A stretch of 64,000 bases of DNA from Actinomortierella ambigua (lineage: Eukaryota > Mortierellomycota > Mortierellomycetes > Mortierellales > Mortierellaceae): the NCBI GenBank assembly GCA_016098155.1, contig JAAAJB010000005.1:97356-161355 (forward strand), read 5' to 3'. Under the pieces are notes generated by a model, which saw nothing but the letters and a program-made list of their open reading frames with translations, had not been told where the DNA came from and did not search any database. Shown here piece by piece: positions 1-11,423 of this stretch. The first letter of the stretch is position 1. Every line of letters starts with the position of its first letter. Both the position numbers and the translations under genes were made by a program.

Positions 1-1357
1 CCAGACGCGAGAGCACCAGGGCGTCGTGCATTCGTCTGCCCCTCAGCCGCTGGCTATCAAGGGATTGGCTACGCCTCCTGAGACACCGTCGTCGACGCCC
101 TCACCACTCTGCCTCAAGCCACTGCCTTCGCCTGAGCGCGCGCGCCAGATGTCTCCTCTGTCTCCTACGTCCCCGATGCCGATGCTGATGCCAGCTCCTA
201 CAAGTTCACCGACGTTTGTTGTGCAGTCTCATGAGCCCCAGCAGCAGCCTCAGCAGGCAGCAGGTGCACAGGCTCCGCTGGGCGGCGCCTTGGCCGGCTC
301 GGACGAGCTGAGGGCCAGCAAGATGATCAAGCAGCGCAAGCCTTCAAAGTCCACGATCAAGGCAGCTGCCGGCATGGGTGTCCGTTGCCAGAACTGCGGA
401 GTGACGGTGACGCCTCTGTGGCGGCGGTCGGCCAACAATGAGCCGCTGTGCAATGCCTGCGGCCTCTACCACAAGCTGCATGCGATGCATCGCCCCAAGC
501 ACCTTCAGACTCTCGGTGGTTCGAAGAAGGGCCTGTCTGTTCGCGGAGCACGCCTCGGCGGCCACCGGGCCTCGTTTGATGGCAGCGATGACAGCGATAG
601 CTCTCTTCGTGATGCGAATGGTGCACAGGATCCTTCGCAGGCTGGTCCTCAGCCCTCGTGCACCAACTGCAAGACGACGTTGACGCCCTTGTGGCGCAAG
701 GACGACAAGGGTGAGATTCTGTGCAATGCTTGCGGGCTGTACTACAAGCTGCACCATGTCCACCGCCCCATCTCGCTCAAGCAAAACGTCATCCGCCGCC
801 GAGTCCGATATGAGAATGGGCACGCCACTGCTGGGGCCAATGGTCGCCGGGCCTCTGCGCAGGCGCGCGTGCATCACTCTCTTGCTCAAGGTGGAGGAGC
901 AGTCGCTTCTACAGCTGTGCTGGCTCGTGTGCCTATGATGCCGGGTAGTGCTGGTCACGCCCTGCATCCTCTGGGCCCTGCTCCTCCAATGCCGCTTGGC
1001 GCAGCAGCAGGGGCTCCGGCAGTGCCTGCTGTTCCTGCTGGGCTCCAGCCTTTCCCTGGTCACCCCGCACATGGTCCTCATGGTCATCCTCACCACGTAC
1101 ACCATGCGCACGCCCACCCCCACCACCATCATCACCATGGTCAACATGCGCACCCTCACCACGCCTCGCCGCAACCACAGCAGCAACAGCAGCAGCAGCA
1201 ACAGCAGCAGCAACAGGCACACCACGCGCATCACGCACATGCAGTCATGGCTGGCCACGTCCAGCATGTGCACCCTCTGGCGCACGCGCACGCCCACTCT
1301 ATGGGATTTGCATTTGCTCAGCACCACCACCTCCACCAGACTCTCCCTCCTCAGTAA
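1..1357 (+). CDS. GATA-type zinc-finger transcription factor, two fingers (5' partial)
   Basis: The reading frame is open to the left edge of the window, so the N-terminus is missing; GTG at 26 is not a credible start. Two class-IV fingers are visible, each C-x2-C-x17-C-x2-C: finger 1 at bases 386-460 ([18 protein letters not shown]) and finger 2 at 659-733 ([18 protein letters not shown], followed by a basic NVIRRR tail). Such proteins bind GATA motifs in promoters in the nucleus. Two-finger fungal GATA factors include the iron/siderophore repressors (SreA, Urbs1, Fep1), and finger 2 resembles their C-terminal finger. The 60-odd residue linker here has no cysteine, so the Cys-rich iron-sensing centre of that group is absent. 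The C-terminal third is a His/Gln/Ala/Pro-rich low-complexity tail with a (CAG)n-coded Gln run. GATA class is certain; the subfamily is open. Confidence 0.9.
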   Translation, partial: QTREHQGVVHSSAPQPLAIKGLATPPETPSSTPSPLCLKPLPSPERARQMSPLSPTSPMPMLMPAPTSSPTFVVQSHEPQQQPQQAAGAQAPLGGALAGSDELRASKMIKQRKPSKSTIKAAAGMGVRCQNCGVTVTPLWRRSANNEPLCNACGLYHKLHAMHRPKHLQTLGGSKKGLSVRGARLGGHRASFDGSDDSDSSLRDANGAQDPSQAGPQPSCTNCKTTLTPLWRKDDKGEILCNACGLYYKLHHVHRPISLKQNVIRRRVRYENGHATAGANGRRASAQARVHHSLAQGGGAVASTAVLARVPMMPGSAGHALHPLGPAPPMPLGAAAGAPAVPAVPAGLQPFPGHPAHGPHGHPHHVHHAHAHPHHHHHHGQHAHPHHASPQPQQQQQQQQQQQQQAHHAHHAHAVMAGHVQHVHPLAHAHAHSMGFAFAQHHHLHQTLPPQ

Positions 1358-2016
1358 AACTACTAGTAGCCTCTATTTCTTGTTTGTTCTTCTGTACAAT
1401 AATCTTCTGTACCATAGCCGACAATAACAATCTATTTTGCAACTCGGTCTTGCCTCTATTTTTTTATAAACATGCTTGTGCATGGGATATGGGGATATGA
1501 ATGGAGTGGGGGGGGGGTGGTAGAGAGAATGACTCGAGGCTATTGGCCTTGTGCAGCCCAAAAAATGATTGGTCGCGTGAGTGAGCTTTGGAGGGAGAGA
1601 GGGGGAGAAAACAAGCCAAGCCACCCAATGGATCACTCATCACTCATTGTGATTGGAAAATAAGGGGAAGAGGGGGAGAGAGAGAAACAGCAGAAAGGAC
1701 AGACAGGCCCGAGACGAGACAGAGGGGTGTAAGATTGGGTGGTGCCAGGCCAACTGCGAAAAAAAAAAAAAAAATTCGACTGTAGTCTGTTTTCTTCCTT
1801 CCCCTTTCCCCCCCTCCCCTCCGTCCTCTCTCTTCCTTCTACACAACTCCTGTTTGTGAGTAGACGAATCACCTATATAGGAAGTTGCTCCTCCTTCTCA
1901 CATTTCATTCATTCATTGGTTTACATTCTCCTTCATTCCACACACACACACACATACACAACACCTCTCTCCTCCACTCTCTCTCTCTCTCTTTGTACAC
2001 ATATAGCACTATAACC
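1358..2016. other. Intergenic: GATA 3' region and alanyl-tRNA synthetase leader
   Basis: No gene seen. It holds AT-rich 3' sequence after the GATA stop, purine-rich and poly(A) stretches near 1760, a TATA element and a C/T-rich leader with short CA and TC microsatellites before the AlaRS start. Confidence 0.6.
1873..1880 (+). promoter_or_regulatory. TATA-like element of the AlaRS gene
   Basis: CTATATAG lies about 140 bases before the ATG at 2017 and is followed by a C/T-rich leader, a usual fungal promoter arrangement. Position and sequence only. Confidence 0.45.
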
Positions 2017-5000
2017 ATGACGTTCAACCCGGAAAAGTGGCCCGCCAAGGTCGTGCGTGAGACCTTTATCAAGTTCTTCAGCGACGAGCACAAGCACAAC
2101 TTTGTCCCCTCGTCGTCGACCATCCCATTCAACGACCCTACCTTGCTCTTTGCTAACGCTGGTATGAACCAGGTAAATGTCCTTTTCTTTGTTGTTTGTG
2201 CTTGTTGTTTTATGCTTTTTTTTTGGATCCAACGTAGACGCTCTCAACCCCTGTTCACGCCAGGGCATTTGGAGGGAGGACTGCATATGGGCTTGAATGG
2301 TACTAACCCCATACCCATGTGGACCTCTTTCCCTGCATTGAAATATTCAGTTCAAGCCCATCTTCCTGGGAACCATCGATCCCGAGTCTGAGATGGGCAA
2401 GATGTCGCGTGCCGTCAACTCGCAAAAGTGCATCAGAGCTGGTATGTTCCTGTAACACCTTGTAAATATTCTCACACTGATGTTCACCTTCCCTCCTTGA
2501 TATGTATCCCATGCTGAACTGATCATCTTACCTCCCCGCCCCTCCCCTTCCTTCCTCTCCCCAATAACAGGTGGCAAGCACAACGATCTGGAGGATGTCG
2601 GCAAGGATACATACCATCACACATATTTTGAGATGTTGGGCAACTGGTCCTTTGGCGACTACTTTAAGAAGGAGGCGATCGACATGGCCTGGACGCTGCT
2701 GACAGAAGTCTTTGGACTGCCCAGGGACCGCCTGTACGTTACCTACTTTGGCGGAGACGACAAGCAGGGTCTCCCTGCCGATGTGGAGGCCAAGAACCTC
2801 TGGCTCTCTGTTGGTGTCCCTGAGGAGCACATTCTCCCCGGTTCCGCCAAGGACAACTTTTGGGAGATGGGCGACCAGGGCCCTTGCGGCCCTTGCTCCG
2901 AGATCCACTTTGACCGCATCGGAGGACGCAACGCTGCCCACCTCGTCAACATGGACGACCCCAACGTGCTCGAGGTCTGGAACCTCGTCTTCATGGCCTT
3001 CAACCGTGAGGCTGACGGCTCTCTGCGCCCCCTCCCCAACCAGCACGTCGATACCGGTATGGGTTTCGAGCGTCTCGTCTCCATTCTGCAGAACAAGACC
3101 TCCAACTACGACACCGACGTCTTCCAGCCCATCTTCGCCGCCATCCAAAGAGTCACTGGCGCTCGCCCCTACACCGGCCTCCTCGGTGCCGAGGACAAGG
3201 ATGGTGTCGACATGGCCTACCGCGTCATTGCCGATCACGTCCGTACCCTCACTTTCTCTATCACTGACGGCGGCATTCCCAGCAACGAGGGCCGTGGCTA
3301 TGTTCTGAGACGTATTCTTCGCCGTGGTGCTCGTTATGCTCGGAGAAAGTTTGGTGTCCAGATTGGCACCTTCTTCTCGTCGCTGGTCGACACCGTCATC
3401 GCCGAGTATGGTGAGGCTTTCCCCGAACTTCATACCCGCATCGACGATGTCAAGGAGATCCTGAACGAGGAGGAGGAGGCCTTCTCCCGCACCCTGGATC
3501 GTGGCGAGAAGCTCTTTGAGGGTTACCTCCAAAAGGCCAAGGACGCCTCCGCCACCCACCTCAGCGGCGCCGATGTCTGGCGTCTGTACGACACCTATGG
3601 TTTCCCTGTCGATCTGACTCGCCTGATGGCCGAGGAGAACGGCATCCAGGTCGATGAGGTCGAGTTTGAAAAGGCACAGGAGGCTGCCAAGGCTCTCAGC
3701 CGCGCTGGCAAGGGCTCTGGCGCTGGCGCCGGAGAGGTCGTTGCCTTTGACGTTCACGACATTGCTGCGGTCGAGGCCATGGACAGCGTGCCCAAAACCA
3801 ACGACTCGTTCAAGTACCAGAACGGCAACGTCACCGCCCGCGTCAAGCTCATCTACCATAACCACGAGTTCCCCAAGGATACCACCGGTCTCAAGGAGGG
3901 CCAGTCCTTTGGTGTTCTGGTCGACAAAACCAACATGTATGCCGAGCAGGGTGGTCAGGAGTACGATACTGGCAGCATCACTATCGACGGCAAGGCCGAG
4001 TTTGTTGTCGAGAATGTTCAGGTCTATGGTGGCTATGTCCTCCATACCGGCTATCTGAAGTACGGTTCGCTCAATGTCGACGACGAGGTCATTGTCCAGT
4101 TTGAGGAGCTCCGCCGCTGGCCCATCCGCAACAACCACACTGGTACGCACGTTCTCAACTATGCTCTCCGTGAGATCATGGGTGACCAGGTTGACCAGAA
4201 GGGTTCGCTTGTTGCTCCTGAGAAGCTGCGCTTTGACTTTACCTGCAAGAACGGCATGACTGCCCAACAGATCAAGCAAGTGGACGATATTTGCAATGAC
4301 TTTATCAAGCGCAACTTGCTGGTGTACTCGCAGGAGGTTGCTCTGAACGTTGCTCGTGAGATCACTGGCCTGCGTGCCGTCTTTGGCGAGGTCTACCCTG
4401 ATCCCGTCCGCGTCGTCAGCATTGGCTATGATGTCAAGGAGATCCTGAAGAACCCTACAGACGCAAAGTGGGGCAACACCTCGATCGAGTTCTGCGGTGG
4501 TACTCATGTCGCCAAGACCTCGGACATTAAGCACTTTGTCATCATTGAGGAGTCGGGCATTGCCAAGGGTATTCGCCGTGTCATTGCCGTCACCGGCGAG
4601 GAGGCTCACGAGGCCGAGCGTGTTGCCAACGAGTTTGAGCAGAAGCTGGTCGAGCTGGAGGGTTTGAAGGATGCGGAGCTCGAGGCTCGCCTGAAGGTCG
4701 TCGCCAAGGAGATTGACCAGATCCAGATCTCTGCCTACCGCAAGTCGGTGATGAAGGATCGCTTCAACCAGATCAAGAAGGCCTTTGACGATGCCGACAA
4801 GGCTCGCAAGGCCAAGCAGGTCAAGGACTCTGTCGATTCGTGCAAGGCCTTCTTTGAGCAGAACCCCGATGCTACCGTCTACGTTGCTCTGCTGGATGTT
4901 GGCTCCAACACCAAGGCCACTGCTGCCGTCGTGACCCACGTGAAGACCAACCTCAAGGGCAAGGCCGCCTACGTCTTCTCCGTGGACGAGGCCAGCGGCC

Positions 5001-5212
5001 GTGTCAGCCATTCGTGCGTTGTTGGCCAGGATCTGCTGACGTCGTCCAACAAGGCCCTCAAGGCCGGTGAGTGGGCCGAGGAGGTTGTCAAGGCTGTCGG
5101 CGGCAAGAAGGGTGGCAAGGACGATGCTGCTCAGGGCAGCGGTGACCGCCCCGAGAAGATTGATGAGGCTCTGAAGATTGCTACCGAGTTTGCCAAGCTC
5201 AAGCTCCAATAG
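2017..5212 (+). CDS. ALA1: Alanyl-tRNA synthetase, cytosolic type
   Basis: Charges tRNA-Ala with alanine and hydrolyses mischarged Ser/Gly-tRNA-Ala. Exons: 2017-2172, 2351-2441, 2571-5212; introns are phase 0 and phase 1, with GTAAAT and GTATGT donors. The product is 962 aa, the usual length for eukaryotic AlaRS. It opens with the class II catalytic domain ([27 protein letters not shown], then [15 protein letters not shown] across the exon 3 start). The editing domain keeps its zinc ligands: [12 protein letters not shown] (HxxxH) near residue 604 and CGGTH (CxxxH) near 724-728. A C-Ala domain follows to the end. ATG at 2017 is preceded by a leader, and the first residues match cytosolic enzymes. 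The frame stays open upstream to TTG 1885, so a longer non-AUG form is possible. The large open frame on the other strand is a codon-use shadow. Confidence 0.96.
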
Positions 5213-5658
5213 ACCCTTGTTGGGCCACGTTAGCCTTTTCATTCTTGCAAAATAAGAATTATCAGCAAAATCTTGTACCCCCTAAAAATTACATTGGATT
5301 TGTCCCTTTTGGTGGCGATTGATTTCTCCACTGATCTTTCTAGATTTGACTCGGACCAATTGTCTGCAGCCAGCGAATATCGCGCCCTGGTTTTTCCTCT
5401 TGGCTCTCATCTCAATCCATCTCCACATTGACATTATTTATTCCATCGGTTTCCTTTTTTTTTTTTTTTTTTTTTTTCTTCTTCTTGTTCATTGTTCATT
5501 GCCTAACCAACCTTCCCTCTCCCCGCTATACTCTTCTTAACGTTACCTTGTCACAAATTCTTCACTTTTTATCCTTGTCATTTTGTACTCTCTTTGTGCC
5601 TCCCACATCTTTTTTCTTCTTTGTATTTCCCTAATCCAAGTTTACTATCACCACCACC
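5213..5658. other. Intergenic: AlaRS 3' end and GRP94 promoter
   Basis: No gene seen. It has A/T-rich 3' sequence, a CCAAT box at 5356-5360, a 17-base-plus poly(T) tract near 5456 and a C/T-rich leader ending in an ACCACCACC context at the GRP94 ATG. Confidence 0.55.
5356..5374 (+). promoter_or_regulatory. CCAAT-N9-CCAGC, similar to an ER stress response element
   Basis: CCAAT at 5356-5360 is followed after exactly nine bases by CCAGCG, about 300 bases before the start of the ER HSP90 gene. The animal ERSE is CCAAT-N9-CCACG; the match is close but not exact, and use in this fungus is only a guess. Confidence 0.2.
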
Positions 5659-8575
5659 ATGAAGAAGTCGTTCCTGTTCCTCGGTATCTTTGCTGCCCTG
5701 TCGCTCGTTGCTGCCGAGTCTCCCGCAGACACCGCTTCCAAGATCAACAGCCCTGTTGAGAAGCGTGTAGTTCCCGGCAGTGAGGGTTTTACGGACAACT
5801 TTGCCTACGTCAATGAACAGCCTGTTCTCCAGGGCGAGAAGTATCAGTTCCAGGTATATTCACCTTTCTATGCGAAGGGGAAAGGCCAACAACAAGCCAA
5901 AGGGCTGAGAGGATCGGTGCCTTGGAGCCATTGAGATCATATGCTGATCAATGTCATTTTATTCACTCAACTCTTGTTCTAGACTGAAGTCTCGCGTTTG
6001 ATGAACATTGTCATCAACTCCCTGTACAAGACGCCCGAGATCTTCTTGCGTGAGCTGATCTCCAACGGTTCCGATGCCCTGGACAAGATTCGCTTCAAGT
6101 CGCTGACGGACCCAAGCGCCCTGGACAGCAACCCTAGCTTGAACGTCACCATTGCTACGTACAAGAATGAGCGTGTGCTCACAATCACTGACTCGGGCAT
6201 TGGCATGACCAAGCAGGACCTCCAGAACAACCTGGGTACCATTGCCAAGGTAACGTATGAATATGGATGCACAGAGATTGACTTTTTGATAAAGCAAAAA
6301 GCCCATGTGATCCAATCGTATCAACCAAAACAGATTATGGTTTGGCGCTGGCATTTTACCCCTCTCTCTCCCCCCCCTTTCCCCACAGTTTTTCTGTTGG
6401 TCATTCGTTCTAAAATTTTGTGTGTACAAACTCTTTTTTTTCCTCTTGTAGTCCGGTACGTCCGAGTTCCTTGATGCATTGGCAGAGAACAACTCGGAAA
6501 GCGTGGATTTGATCGGCAAGTTTGGTGTCGGATTCTACTCAGTCTTCCTGGTGGCCGACAAGGTGCGTGTGACGTCCAAGCACAACGACGACGACCAGTA
6601 CATCTGGGAGTCGACGGCCGTCAACGACTTTACGATTGCCAAGGACCCCCGTGGCAACACATTGGGTCGTGGCACGCAGATTGCCATTTACCTCAAGCCC
6701 GACCAGGGCCAGTACCTGGAAGAGCGACGCCTTTCAAAGCTGGTTGAGAAGTACTCTGAGTTTATCAGCTTCCCCATCTACCTCCGCCGCGAGAAGACCA
6801 AGACGATCGAGACACCCGTCGAGCCGGTGTCGGAAAAGAAGGCAGACGACGAGTCTGAGGACCCGACGGTCGAGACGGAGGAGGAGGATAAGGCCAAGCA
6901 GCCCCAGACCAAGAAGGAGAAGGTGACGTTCCTCGAGGATGACCTGGTCAACTCGAACAAGCCAATCTGGATGCGCGACCCCAAGGAGGTGTCCGTGGAG
7001 GAGTACGTGCAGTTCTACAAGGTGGTGGCCAGGGACCAAAAGGCGACGCCGATGGCGTACAGCCATTTCCGTGCAGAGGGTGACGTCGACTTTAAGGCGA
7101 TCATCTACATCCCGCGCGAGCCGCCAAAGGACCTGTACCGACGAGTGGACAACAACTACAACAATGTGAAGCTGTACGTGAAGCGGGTGTTTATCACCGA
7201 CGAGTCGCAAGAGTTTTTGCCGCGGTGGCTCAGCTTCCTCAAGGTGGTGGTGGATGCCGAGGATGCGCCGCTGAACGTGTCGCGTGAGACGGTGCAGTCG
7301 TCCAAGTCAGTCAAGTCGATCAAGAAGCGCCTGACCAAGAAGGTGTTTGACCTGCTGCGCGAGCTGTCCAAGGACGAGGAAAAGTATGCCGAGTTTATCA
7401 AGCACTACGGCACGAGCCTGAAGCTCGGTGCGCTGGACGACCGGACCAACAAGGCCAAGATTGCCAAGCTGCTGCGGTACAAGTCTGCCAGCAGCGTGGA
7501 TGGCGAGACCAAGATGACGTCGCTGGACGACTACATTGCGCGGATGAAGGTTGGCCAGAAGGACATTTACTACTTCACGGGCCTGAATGCGGCTGAGATC
7601 AAGCAGTCGCCCTTTGTCGAGGCCCTGTTGGCGCGTGGCTACGAGGTGCTGTTCATGGACGACCCGGCCGATGAGATTGTGGTCAACACGATGCAGGACT
7701 TTGAGGGTCATTCCTTCCAGAACGTCGGCAAGGCCGACCTCAAGCTGGGCGACGAGGACGAGGCGGCCAAGCAGCAGCTCGAACAAGAGTATGCGCCCAT
7801 CGTCGACTGGATCCAGACCACGCTGAGCAAGGAGGTCGAGAAGGTGCGCCTGTCGAGCCGTCTGACAACGTCGCCCGCGGCCTTGGTGGCACCCACCTAT
7901 GGCTGGACGGCCAACATGGAGAAGCTGATGGAGACGTCGGCGAAGCAGAACCGCGACCAGGCCATGAATTCGTTCTACCGGTCGCAGAAGAAGATTCTCG
8001 AGATCAACCCAGGTCACCCGCTGATCAAGGGTATGTTGGCCCGCGCCCAGAAGGACCCCAAGGATGGGTTGGAGAAGGATGCGCAGTTCCAGGAGATGGC
8101 GCGCATCCTGTACGAGATCACGCTTATCCGGTCGGGTTACTCGCTCAAGGACGGCGTCAAGGATTTCGCGGGCCGTGTTGAAAACATGTTGCGTGTGAAT
8201 CTGGGTGTGGACATGAACGCGCAGGCCGAGTATGAGGCGCCTGCGGCCGAGTCGCGGCCGCAGTCGGAGATTGACGAGGATATCAAGCAGCGCAAGGAGC
8301 AAGAGGAGAAGCAGGCCAGGCTGGATTCCCTGCCAGGTGCGGAGGATGACAAGGATGATGAGGACGAGAAGGAGGGTATGTCGGTTGACGAGCTGAACGA
8401 GATGATCAAGGAGATTACCGACGATGTCCCGAGCCAGAAGGTCTTTGCCCATGAGCAGCCTGAGCTTGTCAAGAAGGTTCTCGATGTGGACGATGTTGTC
8501 GCGGATTCGGAGAAGGAACTCGATGCCGAGGACGCGGCGGCGGATACTCAGAAGACTACCCATGATGAGCTTTAA
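5659..8575 (+). CDS. GRP94: ER HSP90 (endoplasmin/GRP94 type)
   Basis: ATP-dependent HSP90 chaperone of the ER lumen. Exons: 5659-5853, 5983-6249, 6452-8575; both introns are phase 0. The product is 861 aa. It starts with a signal peptide ([20 protein letters not shown]) and ends in HDEL, the ER retrieval signal, which separates it from cytosolic HSP90 (MEEVD end). N-domain ATPase motifs are intact: [10 protein letters not shown], then TDSGIGM, then [10 protein letters not shown] split by intron 2, then [17 protein letters not shown]. An acidic/Lys linker lies near residues 270-306. The middle domain has [11 protein letters not shown], and the C-terminal dimerisation region is followed by an acidic tail of about 60 residues. 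The ATG sits in a strong CCACCACC context. It is convergent with the eIF3m gene. Assignment is secure from the signal peptide, HSP90 core and HDEL together. Confidence 0.96.
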
Positions 8576-8655
8576 AAAGAATGACTCTCTCCGCCTCGCT
8601 TCCTTTTTTTTTCGTCTCTTAGAAACTTGCATACATTTTGTTAGATAAAATCGCC

Positions 8656-8686
<31 letters not shown>

Positions 8687-9027
8687 AACCATTGTTTTTT
8701 TTTTTTTTTATCTTTTATAAGGGGAACATGGTCAGCTCGAGTATAAAGTGGGTACTTGAAATCTTTCAAGTATCGTATTGGGACAGATTGAGGAGAGGAA
8801 CCATGGTCGAGGTGTAGACTTTTTTTTTTTCTTCTTCTTCTCTTACACAATATTGTTTATACAAAATGAAACACAAGAGCTCAATGTACAAGAATGACAA
8901 AAAGAAGGGATAAGAGGAAAGAACAGTTTTTGTTTGGCGAAAGGGGTACTAAAAGGAAAAAATGGCTGGAGTGGGAGGACTACATAACAAAGGAAAAAAC
9001 ACAAAAAAAAAACAAAAGGGTCTTCTT
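8576..9027. other. Intergenic between convergent GRP94 and eIF3m genes
   Basis: No gene seen. It contains the 3' ends of both genes, the C23-A12-T15 homopolymer block at 8654-8709 and further A- and T-rich tracts. Confidence 0.6.
8654..8709. repeat. Homopolymer block: C run, A run, T run
   Basis: About 23 C (8654-8676) and 12 A (8677-8688), then a short spacer and about 15 T (8695-8709). It lies in the convergent 3' region just after the GRP94 stop. Run lengths are likely to be unreliable. Confidence 0.85.
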
Positions 9028-11180
9028 CTAGTTGTTGGTGACAACGGCAGTGCTAATGGCCGCATCCGTCGTCAGCTTGGCATTGGCGACGACCTGGAGG
9101 ATATCTTGCAGGGACTGCTTCCAACCCTCAAGGCGGGTGTGGAGCTGCTGCCACTGGGCGTTGCCAAAGGTGCGGTAGATGGAGCGGTTGATGATGGCCG
9201 TCTTGGCCACCTGGTTGAGCTTGGCCTCGACCAGACCTGCCCGGATGACATCAATGACCCACATCTCGACCTCGTCCTCCGAAATCTCAAGGGCCTCTGC
9301 AATCTGTGCATAGCCCAACTCGCGCGTCAGGTGCTCCGAGCCCAACGAGGCCAGAGACAACAGACGCATCTTGCGCAGGTTCTCCTCATCATCCAACTTG
9401 AGCTCGCCGACCAGACCCGTGTGCTTGGCCACCAGCTGGCGGTAGTCCTGGACATTGCCGTTCAAAAACACAGAGAGCAGCTCGTACACCTTCTCGCCCT
9501 TCAGGTGCTGGATCGCGTCAATCTTCAACAGGTTCTCAAAGTTGAGCTCATCGGCCGCGCCCAACGACTCGACCACTGCGCGTGTTGCCAGTGGCTTTTG
9601 GGCATCCAGCTGGCTAGCGCCGTTGAAGGTCGTCAGGTATTTCAGGAGAAGATCCAGAGACTGCTTACTATTGTCGTTGTCGTTGTTGTTGTCGTTGTTG
9701 TTGTTGTCCATGATATTCAAGGTGATGAAAAAAGGATGGTGTTGTTAGAGTTAGGTGGAAGCAAAACAAAAGAGTGCCCTTCACGACAATGCAGTTTTTT
9801 TTTCTTGTTCTTAGATCCTTACGTGTTGCCAGTCTCCTTGAGACGGTCGCTCAGCGACAGGTACAGAGCACGCTCCTCATCGACCGAGACACCCCACTCC
9901 TGGATCCAGGCAGAGACATATGGCAGCTGAGGGATGACAAGATCAATCTCGTCGCTGGCGGCAGCCAAGTCGACAATCGTGCTGAAGACCGTGAGACGCT
10001 GAGCCGAGTTGGCAGGAAGAATGTTGAAGATGTTGGACAGGCTATGGAAGGAGATAGAATTTTTCAGAGATGACAATAAGTTAGATGAAAGTCCTGCTGC
10101 AAATCCTCATATTCATGCTGCCTCTCTCTTTTTTTTTCTGGCTTCTGAGATAACATGATCCATGATCCACATACACCTTGAACTTGATAGCGGTCTTCTG
10201 GTTGGCATCCGACGAGACGATCTTCAACACCTCGGCCAGAAGAGCCTTGTCCTCGTTAGCCATCACGAGAGCAGCCAGAAGGTTGAAGGCACCCTCAAAC
10301 TCTGTAAAACAGAAACAAAAACAAAGATAAATAAAAAAAAAAGAGGAAAAACGTCCATGTTAAAAGGTCAGTCCTGGATGCCGAGAAGAGCGACGACGCG
10401 AGTAATATTTTGTGTTTTTTCCTGCCACCGATCAGCCAATCCAATCCTGACACGACTTTTCTTTTTTTTTTTATCTTTCCCATGCAGTAGAAAAAGGATC
10501 TCCCTTTTTTTTTTCTCGCACCTCTCTCGGGAGACTCCAACAGGGTCTTGCTCTCGCGAAGGATGACCTTGGTGGCTTCGGTGAGCTTCTCGGCCTCAAC
10601 GATGGGAGTCACCTCCTTGACAAGAGCCTGCTCCTCATCGCCACGGAGAGAGCTGATGTAGGTGGCCAGCTCAACAACCTATTCAAAAAAAAGGGAGGTA
10701 ATTGTGATAGAAGGGTGGATCAAATAGTCAAATGGTTAATAGGTTAATAGGTCAATAGGTCAATAGGGGAGAATCTACATCGAGGATTTGGGGTGGGGAA
10801 AAGGGGAAGCTGCGGGTTGGGTGAAAACGCCACCATTGATCTTCCAGTAACCGAGAATACGAGAAAACATCCGCTGATAACGGTGTTGGTGCTGGTCGAG
10901 AGTGGTTCTCTCTCCCCTCCTCTCTCTCCTGTGTGCTACGTGTCCATGCATCCAGCCTGTATTCCAACGACGTGATGATGTATTGCATTCGCATTATTCT
11001 CGCGGACATGTCCAAGGTGCCGCTATTCGAGGATGTAGATGTCGAGTGCGAGTGGATCGTTTCTACGGGGGGCTTGTGATGTGTGGTGGTGTGTGTCCTG
11101 TAGGGAGTGAGGATGAGGTGCAAGGAAAAAAGAGGCAGTACCTGCTCAGCAGGGGCAGAATCGATGAAAATGGTATCCAT
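9028..11180 (-). CDS. eif3m: Eukaryotic translation initiation factor 3 subunit M (PCI domain)
   Basis: Subunit of eIF3, which loads mRNA and initiator tRNA onto the 40S ribosome. Exons in coding order: 11180-11142, 10678-10522, 10301-10175, 10041-9823, 9667-9028; intron phases 0, 1, 2, 2. The product is 393 aa, close to human eIF3m (374 aa). The order of conserved blocks matches the family: SSLRGDEEQ, then FNILPANSAQRL, then the C-terminal PCI winged helix (KMRLLSLASLG, VEMWVIDVIRAGLVEAKLNQ, RTFGNAQWQQL). The intron 3 donor is GTATGT; using the GT two bases upstream would break the frame. Intron 4 ends in AACAACGACAATAG, a purine/Asn-codon repeat with no pyrimidine tract; the join gives GNTKQSLDLLLKYL, as expected for the family. 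Intron 1 is 463 bases. Confidence 0.92.
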
Positions 11181-11423
11181 GGCGTGATCTAGAGGAAGAA
11201 GGATGGAGTGTCTGGCTGGGACCTGAAATGACAATTGTTTTAATGCCCTGAGCACTTTTTTTTTTTCCTTCCCAGATGCCCTTGTCGCAGTCTTCAGTTG
11301 TTCTTGGGCCTTTTTTTCAGGGCAAAGCCAGCGCTTTCAAAACAGTGATCAATCCTATAGTAGTGATTACATTAAAAATAAAACGGTGACGTAGATGGGC
11401 GTCTTTCCATCCCATCCGGTCAC

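Noticed and set aside
2528..5242. 904-codon open frame antisense to AlaRS
   Set aside because: The sense codons rarely use TTA, CTA and TCA, which leaves the opposite frame without stops. The translated product is a Leu/Val/Gly/Asp string with no family, while the sense strand is a full AlaRS.
7307..8692. 461-codon open frame antisense to GRP94
   Set aside because: Shadow of the GRP94 coding frame; it starts inside the poly(C)/poly(A) block.
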